A stretch of DNA of 64,000 nt from an uncultured Dehalococcoidia bacterium. GTDB taxonomy: Bacteria > Chloroflexota > Dehalococcoidia > Lucifugimonadales > CATOSD01. This document shows positions 34,058 through 46,000 of this stretch, piece by piece. The notes below the pieces were generated by a model. It saw nothing but the letters and a program-made list of their open reading frames with translations. It did no database searches and was not told where the DNA came from. A program made the translations under genes and the position numbers. Each line of letters begins with the position of its first letter. The first letter of the stretch is position 1. Location: assembly GCA_951812395.1 (NCBI GenBank), contig CATOSD010000001.1:682001-746000 (forward strand), read 5' to 3'.

Positions 34058-37000
34058 ATGATTCCAGGTTCCATCAGGCGTGATATCAACGTAAAGCCGC
34101 GCACCGGCCTGGTGTGGGCGTTACTTCTTGCCCTCATATTGGCCTCCTTCCTGGGGGTTTCCGGGGTTTCCCCGGCGACCCCCATACAAGGGGAGGGCGA
34201 GAATGTCGCCAACGTGGGCGCCCCGGATGTGGACATGAAGATCGACAACCTGCCTGGCGGTCTCACCGGGGACCCCAGCATTGACATGTCCCACGGGGCG
34301 GTGCAGACCAACTTCTCCCTGGGAGGCACGCTGGACAACAGCAGCCCGGCGTACAGCCTCACTGCCAGCTACTCCAGCAACGTCAAGGGTGCGGTCAAGA
34401 CCTGGCTGCTGGACTACCAGGCAGGAGAGTTGGGTCTGGGTTGGACATTGGAACACCCGCGTATCATCCGGATGAATCAGGGGAGCGGTCGAAAGGACGA
34501 CGATCGGTTCGTGTTCTACGACTCCAAGCAGGGCATACAGGAGCTGAAGAGCACGGGTAGTGACGGTTCGTTCGAAAACTATGAGTACAAGGACGCCTAC
34601 CGCCCCACCACCAAGATCCAACGATACGACAACGACGGTGACTCTTACTGGGTCATCACGCACCCGAACGGAGTGAAATATTACTACGGCGGCAAGTGGG
34701 GACAAGAGGATTCCAGCAGTTACACTGACGATTTCAAACAGGTGTGCGCCCACCTGCAAAATAACCTCAACCCGGCGGCGAGTCGGTGCCAATCGGGAGC
34801 TATCGAGTACGGAGTCCAATGGGGTGACTGGGCGGGTGCAAGCCAAAATCCGAAAAACCAGACCAATATTGCAGTGGCCTGGAACCTCTCTCGAATCGAA
34901 TCCATCACGGGCAAATCCACGATTCTGTCCTATATCAATAACATTCAGGATGTGGGCCGGGAGTACACATCTGACCCAAACGCCACACCGGAACCACAGC
35001 CAGCGCCGCCCTCGGAGCCACCCACGATTGACGACCCTTACCCGATTGATGAGGGCTGGGAAGTTATTACCCCACCGGACAGTGAGATAACCACAAAGGG
35101 GGATGAGGGCTCAGTTGGCGCCGGAGAGGACAGGAGCACGACCGATGCCGGAGCGGGCGGGAGCACGACCGATGCCGGGGAGGGCGGGAGCACGACCGAT
35201 GCCGGAGCGGGCGGGAGCACGACCGATACCGGAGATTCACAAACTTATTCTCCGAAGGCATTCAGTCGGTCGTCCTACCTGTACCGGGTGCAACAGGAAA
35301 GCGGAGCAAGGACGGTGGTCGCCTATTGCGCCATGGCCGACGGCTCCCCGGGGACCGGCCCGGCTCTGGACAACGAAGCCCAACCGGCCCAGCACGACCT
35401 GGTCGACACCACTCTCGACCTGGACTATTACTCCCAAATCTGTCAGCCGTACGCCCACTTGGGATTAACGGAGTATGCTGATCCCCACGTCGAATCCGCG
35501 GAGCCGGACGGGTACCAGGAGCGACTGAAAATTGCCTTCGTGGGTGGCTCAGTCTCCTTCATGGCGGGCAGCGATGCCCCGCGTGCGCAGACCACGCTGT
35601 CGTACGACTTCCTGGCCGGCGATTCCAATGACATGAGCAAGCGCGTTCTCACCGGAGTACAACAGGGAGTTTACCCCGAGAACAGCCAGGACGCTTTGCC
35701 GTCAAGTCCGCCGACCACTTTCAAATATTGGGGGCAGGAAGAATCCGACGGCGTCTCCGTGGGACGGTCCAATTTTGACCGAATTTTCAACGAGGACACG
35801 GGGGCGTTCTACGGAGCCATCAAGTCGATTACTTCTCCATCCGGCTCGATCAAGACTTACACCTACAAGAAGCAGAGCACCAACGTGTCCCGCGAACTGA
35901 AGCTGGATACCAGCATCCATGGCCACCGCACCGCCATGTTTTCTGACGGATATATCCTGCTCCTGGGTGTTGATTCCAGCGGCTATTACATCTTGGAACT
36001 CGTCGAATGGACGCCGACTGGTTGGGCGATCACGTACCGTGATGATCTCGGAAAGTATGTCCCGGGGGAATACGAAACATATGAATTGATAACGATGCAA
36101 CCTACTCTTTTCGCCTTCGTAACCACCGATCATCAACAAATTCATGTGGTATCGAAAGGCGCGACGGACCGATGGGAAGCCACCCAGTTGGAGCCCCTAC
36201 ATGTTGGTGGGGATACGTTCGAGTACAAGCAGTTACGATCCAATCGAGATGCCATATTCTTCCTTTACGACGTCGATGATTTCCGCTACTTGGGATATAG
36301 CAACATTCACGATAACGGTTACAATGACCAATTAGTGACATTTGATGTATTTGGATTGGACAGTTTGACGACCATGGCTGTCTCCGACAGCACGGTGGGA
36401 CTCGCCTCTATACAATCCAATAGTGAACATAAAGCACCAACGGTAACAGTCCAGGTTGCGTTCTACGATCCCAAGCAGGACACCTGGCAGGTGTCCGACG
36501 CCGCCTCCGGCCATCCGCAATGGTGCCTGCCCAACTACGAAAACGGGCTGGACGACATCACCGCCTATTGTGCGGACATCGATTCGGAAGTGAGCTCCCT
36601 GAATGCCAACTTCGACGCAAACGGCACAAAGTTAACGGTGACACTGTCCGGCGCCGCGTTCAACCAGGACACCATGGAAGGCGACGACCCAATATACGTC
36701 GATATTTCAATCGCATTCGATATCGATGTGGACGAGCGAACGCTCTCCAGCGACGACTACGAATACCAGAACGTGACGACGGAGCCCTCCGGAACGATGC
36801 CGTATGTCCACAGTCCGTCGTGGAATAGTCGTTTTAGCGACATAGTCATCCTGGCCCCCATGATGCATTGGGACGGGTACCACGGCATACACCTGAGGGA
36901 TATAAACCCTGACATCGATGTCTACGGTAATTTTCTCCTTCCCAAGGTTACTACCGTTCTGGATCAAGACGATAGCTATCAAGTGGTAGTGGGCCTCTTA

Positions 37001-40000
37001 TCGTTCATAGGAACGTACTGGTCGGATGTGTGGGGGGACAAGCATTCCAAATATTTTAACTGGCATGCCGACAAACCAATGAAATACGTCCCGTCGTCCG
37101 GTTTGCTTAGCAACGGCAACGATACGTTCCGCAATTCCTTCCTCTTGGCGCGTCGTTTGTTGGCCATCGCGGTTATATGGGACAATCACTATGACTCCAA
37201 AGAGGATTATGGCAGGGTTGACTTCTCGTTATCCGATTGCACCGCCGAGTCTTTTGACGGGAACACCACCGTTAAGTCATCGATGCCCTACAACCCGCGC
37301 CACAGCACCGGGGTATTTCACGGGTATCCCGGTAAGCCACCCGAAGAATGGGATGGAATACCCACAAATACGTACGCCAACGAGGACGGCGGCGCGGCTC
37401 CCGATATAGGCTGTGTCGGGGGAATGTCCATAACACCGGACCTGCTCGTTACCTACAACGGCCTGTATCGGTTACATTACCACGCGCTTTACCCCCGCCT
37501 GACGAGCGATGGGACTTCGGTTATGGTGCGGAGTTTGGGTGACATCCAGTCGCTGGACGCACCGTTGAGTAAAGAAAATGTTGAGAACTACCTCGCTATC
37601 CTTAGAGCCCAAGAGAAGCTCAAGCAGTTGCAGAAACTGAACAAACTTATAAGCGACGCCAACTGGGTCCTCGTCGGCATGTCAACGGTCATGGACCTGC
37701 TCGATGGCAACATTCCTGGATTGATTCAGAACGCGTTGCTGACCACCGGGTTTACCCTGATCAGCAAGGAGATAGAGGCCCAGTCCAAACACGATCAGCA
37801 CGACATCAGTCAAGCTGCCCACAAGCTCACATCGTCGCATCCGGACTCCAATATCATCGGAACACGCTTCAGCCTGCACAACACGGCTTTGCTTGTTCGT
37901 AACACGGATTCCACTGTGGCGTACGTGGCGGACATTGGTGATAACGCTACAAAAGACGGGATTCACGCCGTAATCGAACACATCAAGAAGCTCGACGTCA
38001 GCAGCGGAGTCCTCACGTTCCAGACCGACCAAGGACCCTTTTTGAGGATCTTGACCAACGGCACCCAGGGCGTCATTCAGTCGGTGTCCACCGACGACGA
38101 CATAACCGCCGGTGAAGAGAACGATCGGTATCCACTCGGGGCGGGACGCAACTTTATCACTTATCAGAAATCTTCCCCCGATGGAAAATACACCTGCCTG
38201 AAGACCTCCCACGACAAACGGCTCATGCGCAAACCGGTCACCACCGAGTCCACCGACCCGTGCTTCTACGGAACGCGGGGTGAGGTAGTGGTCCACCGCA
38301 TGATGGATGAGGCTGGCATCGGCAAGATCGATTCGATTGTGGTCGATACCGTCACGTTCAATGATGGCCTGCAGGACTCCATCGTGTCGTATGACTTCGA
38401 CGCCGATACGGCCGGTCACGACCAGAACTCGGCCAATTACCGGAAGGTTACGAGCTGGCCGGGAGGAAGGGACGGCGGGAATGGTCGCATCGAGCGGCTC
38501 ATGTACAACGGCGTAGAATCGGGTGTGGGCATTACCTGCGAAGTCCTCGACCTCCGGGGTGGGACTATCATCACCGGCGATTGCCCGGCCAGCAACAATT
38601 ACGGCGACATCAGTTCGCGCGACTACACCAACCAATTGCGCGGGAAGACCTATCGGCAAGATGTTTTCGAGGACGGCCAGAGCGACCCCCAGGCCACCAC
38701 CCAGACCTGGCACAAGATTCAGATCATCAAGCGCAACGGTCTGCCGGATACGTCCCTAGTTTTCGTCATCAGGACCGACCACACCAAGGACGACGTGACC
38801 ACTGCCACCTTCTACGAATACAACGAATACGCACAGCGGACTCAGACCATTACCCAGACCAACGGGTACGACCACAGCACCGGTAAAGTCGTTGATGACG
38901 GCATCCAAACCAATACCACATACGCTTGGGAGACCGACGCCTACGGGGACGCATTCATAGCGTCCAACCGTTACCAGGATGTGGTGCAGACTTCGAGCTT
39001 CCGACTCGAAGCCGGCGATCAATCAAGCCCTAGTCTTGGTGACGACGACCCAGCTATTTATTGGGTCGTTGGATATAATGCGAACTGTCTCCATATTCAC
39101 GACAGTGTTGACAAGGGTTCCAATGCCGTGATGTGGGATTGCAACGGCGAGGACAAACAGAAGTTTACGTACATTCCCGACACCAGGGAAATGATGGTGG
39201 GCGACTACTGCCTTCATGTGGATGTAACCACAAACAACGTGCAGTTGTGGGACTGTAATGGCGAGGATAGCCAGAAATGGTACCCATACGCAGATCGAAA
39301 CGTCCCAGGTCAGATACAGGGGTGGCACGGGAAGTGCCTTGACGTGCAAGACTCCGGGAAGGACAACGACACCAACGTTCAGGTCTACGATTGCAACAGT
39401 GGTAACAACCAGAAATGGGCAATCATCAGCCCTGAGATCCCCGGCCCCATCGCAAATAAGGAAAGCGGGGATTGCCTCAACAGCGATGGGGAGTTCAAAA
39501 ACGGGGTCAACATCAGCACCGGCGAATGCAAGGATTCCACCAGAAAGTGGATCTACGACCCCGACAAGAACCATGTTGATTCAAAGCCCACCGGGGGCTG
39601 TCTCGACATTCACGACGGACACGACGACGGCCACAACGTGCAAATGTGGGAATGCAAAGACGGAGAAGATAATCAGGAATGGTATTACCACCCCGACACC
39701 GGCGAGATCAAGTCCAAGGATTACTGCCTGGACGTTGACCGAAGCAGTCACAACGTCCAAATCTACGGCTGCGCCGGCGGCAGTAACCAGAAATGGAAGT
39801 GGACTGCGGTTCCCTTGCCGCTGGTACCGTTCCCCGTATCGATACCCGCAGACACTCTAACACATAGTTGGACCTCTCATTTATTGGGTTCCCGGGCCAA
39901 GACCTACGCCAAGGTCGATATCGACGGTCTGGATGATCCGGTGTACCTGTCAAAGGGCTCCTACACCTATCAGACCCAATCGGAAGAGAGCGAAGCGCCG

Positions 40001-43000
40001 ACTTTCAATCCCTCCAGCCCTGGTTCCGGCTGGGTTGCGATCAGCGAAGTATCCACCTACGACGCGGCAACCGGGATACCGGTCGTCACCAGGAACGTCC
40101 AGACCGGCATGGTAAGCAGCCGGTTGTTGACCCATTCCGAGCCACACATCGTATACGCCGCGTCCTCCAACGCCAACATCCACGACAACGGGGTCAGTTA
40201 CATCGGCTTCGAGGACTACGAAAGCCACAACGCGGGTGACAATTTCAGCCCATCGGGCGGTTCCACGTCCACCGTCGTTGGCTACGCGGGGTCCCAATCC
40301 TACGGAGCCGAGTCGGGTAAAGTCAACGTAGCCGTTAACACTTACAGTTCATCCGGTCGGCCCAGCTTGCTCAGCGCGTGGGTTAGCCCCAGCGACGGCC
40401 ACACGTGCCAGGTCGCCATGGACAGTAAGACGGTAACCTCGGCGGAGGGAGACGGGAACATCTGGCTCTATCTGCAGATAGCCAGTGGCTCCGGGTCCAA
40501 CGCCTCGGTATCCTGTGACTCCGGCGGATACATCGACGAGGTGTTGATACGCCCCGTGGACAGTTCCTTCGGGTCAAGCGCCCACGACGCCCAGTACCGG
40601 ACGGTTAGCAAGACCAACAATAGCGGGGTAGTCACCCGCCTGGTACGGGATCAACGTAACCGGATCATGGGAACTTACGCATACAACCCCGAGGGGGAGA
40701 TCAGATTGCGGGGATTCCCGACTGTTGGATTCAGTCGTTATGACGGCTTCAGTTTCGAGACTAATCACGAAGCGGGAATTGGGTTCGACCAAAGCCAGCC
40801 CAATCACAGCGCCGTTATTGCCTTCCAAGATGACGATCGGGCTTACTTTATCCCCGGCAGCCCAGGGGGACACCAAATCGAGGTGTCCAACCGTTTTGCA
40901 CTTCGGTTGATGGCCTATGAAGGCATCGACGTAACCGTTGGTGGGGACCACCAATTGTCGCTGGTCGCCATTGGGAATAAACTAAAGCTCAGCCAGGGCG
41001 CCGTATCGGTTGAATCCGACGCCATCCCCAGCAGTGAAACGACGGCCCGAATCCTGACCTGGGTGGTCATCGATCAGTTCTCCGCCGTCTTCCTGGATGG
41101 CAAGATGGTCATTTCCACCAACAAGCTTACGCCCATCACCGATTCTGGCACGGAGGCAATATCGTTCGGCCAGAGCGTGGTCAGCCACGTGTTCATCGGG
41201 CAAAATCCGACCATCTCCCGCGCTTTCCACGACGGGGCCGGCCGCACCATCCAGGCCCAGTCACTCCACCTGGATGATGATAACAATCCCACCCGAGTCA
41301 AGATCTCTCAAACCCTCTACGACGGGTGGGGCAAGCCCTCGGTGCGGACCAAGTTGAGCGAACTCTCCCAACCACTGGGGAATTACGACACCGGCTTTGT
41401 CACCGGGTTCGACTGGGATAAGAGCACCATCTCCGGGCAAGTCGTAACAGACAACGACAGCCATCCCTTCACGCAAACTCGCTATGCCAGTTCACCTTTG
41501 CTTCGCCCATCACTGCAGTCACTCCTGCCTGGCGATGACTTCGATATCGCCGGCAAACGGACCGAAAAATTTGGATACGGGTCTACCCACGACACGGCCC
41601 ACACCGAGTTGTTGGGTGGGCATGACCTCTATGAGACCCAGAACTTCCTGCCCTACACCGACGATATCGCGCTGGAGAGCACCGTCGTAACCGACAAGGC
41701 CGGCCGGACCGTGTCCACCAAGCACGGCAACGAGGACCATGGCGGATACATGGAATGGAAGTACGCGTATGACTACTGGACCAATGGCGCCTTCCGGGAA
41801 ACCACCGCATACACCCCCAACTACAATGCCGCGCAGGTGGAGAATCACGACGCCTTCAAGAACGTCTCCACCACCTGGGACAACGCGGGCCTGGTCAAGA
41901 CCAGCCAGGAACCGGACCTGAGCGGCCACGCCATAGTCATCAGCGACAACCTGGGGCGACCGCGCTTCACCCGCAAGAACGCCAGCACCTCGGACAACAT
42001 CAGCGGCATGAGTTACCTGAAGTACGACCTCAAGGGCCGGGTCGCCGAGATCGGCGTACTGAAGAACGTATCCAAGAGCATTAGCGACTACAAGTCGCTG
42101 GCCAACGACGCCAGCTATCCCGGTTCCGATGACGCCTGCGTGCAAACCACGCATCTCTACGACGCCGACGTTCAGACCGGGTACACCCAACCCTATCTGA
42201 CCGGGCGGCTCTACGGCCTGGTTTCCACCACGAACCTCATCGTGGACAACCCGGTCGATCTGTGCTACCAGGGCCAGGATCGGGGAAATTCCTACATCTT
42301 CTACCAGTACGACCAGCGCGGACGCACAATTGGCATCAGTGAGGTGACCGAGACCACGGTCCGCAATAGCGCCTACACGTACAACAACCTGGGGACCCGC
42401 CTGGCCATGGTCTATCCGGAGAAGGAGCGGATGACCAGCGACGACCAGGCCACCGGGTTCGCGAACCTCAGCGAGGAGCGCAAGCGGGCGTTGCTCTTCG
42501 ACAGCAGCGATCAGACCTCCGTCTATTACCCGTTGAACGTGTTGGGCCAACTGGACGCCATCTGCGACAAGGCGGACTGTAGCGGCGTCCGCTATGCCAG
42601 CGAATACCGCTACGACGTTTACGGGAAGATCGTTAGCAACAAGCTTGATGGCGACAAGATGGTCCAGAGCCGGGAGTACGACTTCCAGGAACGGCTCACT
42701 AAGCTTGAGACCAAGGATGAGAACGACGAGACCATCTTCGCCGAGGCCCTCTACTACGACCCGTACCAGGCCGGCAACATCCGCCGGGTCGAGTACACCG
42801 GGTCCGGCCTCGGCGACGGCGAGCACCGCTACGACTACAGTTACGACATCTGGGGCCGCCTGGTAAGTGCAGTGCGCTCGAACGGCGACGATCTCTCCAC
42901 CCGGACCCACAAGTACGAGTACACCTACGACCATAACGGCAACATGCTCACCAAGAAAATATACGGGGCGACCGACGGCGATGTGGTCGGGGACAACGCC

Positions 43001-46000
43001 TCCGCCTATGTTTCGGGCAAGAACCAGCTCGCGTCGGTTACCGACAGCGTAACTGGGAACGCCCGCAACTTCACTCACAACGACTACGGGGCGGTGACCC
43101 AGTTCACCAACTCCGACGGCAAGGTTGTCACCTACGAACTTCACCCCCGCAACGACCGGGTCGACCGGGTCTCCATCGACGACGGGTACGAAGCGGAATA
43201 CTCCTACGACCCGCTGGGACGGCGCATTGTCAAGAAGGAAGGAGCTTGGTCGCCGGAACCCGGCACCGAGTACAACCTCCGGGTCGCTGGCAGCAACCTT
43301 GAGGATGGAGTCGGCCAGTGCATCGGTACCGCGGACGGCAGTGACGCGAGCGGGGCCAACCTCGAGCTCCAAGAATGCTCCGTCGGCGAGGGTCAACGCT
43401 GGACCTACGACCTGTCAAGCGAGGAGATCAAGGGAATCGACGACAAGTGCATCGATATCCAGGGCGGCGGCGCCGCCGACGGCGATAACGTCCAAATATA
43501 TAATTGCCACGGTGGAGGCAACCAGCAGTGGACCTACGACAAATCTACCAAGCTGATCAAGGGCAAGAACGATCATTGTCTGGGTGTGGACGACGGCAAC
43601 ATCGAGTTGACTTCCTGCAGTGGTGGCCAGTCGCACCAGTGGGAATGGACCCCCTCACCGAGTCGCCCCGAGCCCAGCGCGGACTATCGGTACCGCATTA
43701 CCGGCGAGGGGGGCACGTGCCTTGACGTGTCAAGCACCAATACCAACGGGGACGCCCAAAACATCCAGCTGTGGGAATGCCACGGTGGCGACAACCAGCT
43801 GTGGACCTACAATCCCGACACCCAGGAAATTCGAAATGGAGACCGGTGCATCGATGTTCAGGGCGATCCCGATAGCGGCACCAATATTCACCTGAACGAT
43901 TGTAGCGATGGTGAAGACCGCCATTGGACCTACGACGCGTCCACCGGTCAGATCAAGGGAATTAGCGACCGCTGTCTTGATGCCAAGGGCGGTGACACGG
44001 AGAATGGAACCAACGTCCAGCTCTACAACTGCCATAGCGGCGCCAACCAGCGTTGGCTGTTTGTGATCGCCGAGTCGGACCTAACGCCTCCTTTGTCATA
44101 CGTGCAGATTAAGCAGGGGGAACATTGCGTCGGCGGGGACGCCGGATCCAATGCGCAACTCGAAGAGTGCGACCCAAGCAACGGCAATCAAAATTGGCGA
44201 TACGACCCGGACACCAAGCACATCGAGAGAGCCGACGGCCAATGCTGGGGATTGGTGTCTACGGAGGACGGAATCGTAGTCATCATGGGGGCTTGCGACG
44301 ATAGCGATTCATCTCAAGAATGGAGTCCACAGATTCCCAGCGGTAAGATTTATACAGGTTACAGTCAGGACTCTTGTGTTGGCCTCGGCAATAATGACAT
44401 CCTAATCCAAGTGGCCTGTTCTGATGGCAATGGCCGGGATTGGACTTGGGAGGCGCATTCTCCCCCCAAATCCGGAATTTGGTACCAAATCAAGGGAGAC
44501 GACAACAAGTGTTTGAGTACCAACAGCGACACGACTGGCACACTGTTTGAGGATTGTGCCGATGACGAACACCAGAATTGGGCCTATCACTACGATACCA
44601 AGGAGATTACGGCGTCAAACGGCCACTGTCTCGATTGGGACGAGGTAACGGTCATCATAGCCAGTTGCTCGGGGGAGGGCCAAAGCTCGCAACAATGGGA
44701 GTTCAACCCCCTGTCCGGCGCTATCAAAAGCCACGGGGGCGGCCATGACGGCGAATGCTTGACCGCTGGGACCCCAGTTACGCTTGAGGATTGCGACGGC
44801 TGGGACGACCAGACGTGGGATTGGCATCCGGTCTCCGCTGTCATGCCCGTGTCTGGCCATAACTACAGCATCAGGTCCCAGGACGGTAGATGTCTGGGCA
44901 CCACCTACAGTGTTAGCGAGACCCGTGGCCATATGGAGGACTGCGGGAACGATTTAGATCAAATGTGGACCTACGACAGCCCGAACATCAAGTGGGGAAA
45001 GAACGATAGTCAGTGCTTTGCATCCGCTGGCGTGGGAAACTACGACGAAACAGTCGTGACCGATTGCGGACCGTTTGATAATGTTAAGTGGGTCTACAAC
45101 CCCGACACATATCAGATTTCGAAGGAGGTGGACAGTAGCCTGTGCCTCGACATTGATCCGGACGACAATAGCGACCCACAGATCAGAACCTGCGATCCGG
45201 ACAAGAGCAATCAGAGATGGCGGTTCTCGACACCCCCCTCGGTAGCTCTCACCAACAAGCGGATTAGACAGGGGGACGCATGCGTCGTAGCAGTTGGTGG
45301 GACGCTGTTGGTTGAGTCATGTAGCGATGCTGGTGACGCAAAGTGGACCTATGAATACGATACCAAGCGAATCACGGGCGCCGACAAGTGTTGGGATAGG
45401 CCGTCCAATTCTGCCAGCAGTGTCTACATGGACCTTAATGATTGCAACGATTCCGATAACCAGAAATGGGATCCGCAATACCCCACCGGCGCCATTAGTC
45501 CATCCGGCGACGGTGAGGCATGCATCGGGTGGGACGGGTTCACCATATTCGGAGCATTCGTTGCCCTACAGTCCTCCTGCAACGGTAGCGATAGCCAACA
45601 ATGGACCTGGGAATCCCCCAAGGCTACCCTCAAGCAGCACGACGCCGGGGTAGGTGGACTGACTGTCAGCCACCACACTCCCATATCGGTGCCCAGCATC
45701 GGCGCCGAGCACGGAAGCGATTACAACGACCAGATTTCGGCCATCGAGGTTGCGGACGGGTACACCTTGGAGGTCTACGAGCACGCCGACTACGGCGGCG
45801 CGCAGGCCACCTACGTTGGGCCACAAACGGTTGGCGCTGAAGGACTCACCGACGCGGGTTTGAACGACGCCATCAGCTCCTACAAGCTGTACGTGACGCC
45901 GGTGGCTCCCGACGCGCCGACCAGTCTCGTCGCCGAGCCTGGTGACGCCCAGGTGACCTTGACCTGGGACGACCCCGGCGACGATAGCATCACCGGTTAC

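Noticed and set aside
41519..43396. Long minus-strand frame (625 codons) inside the giant gene
   Set aside because: Antisense to YD repeats; the regular codon pattern of the sense gene keeps this frame open. No family features or ribosome site.
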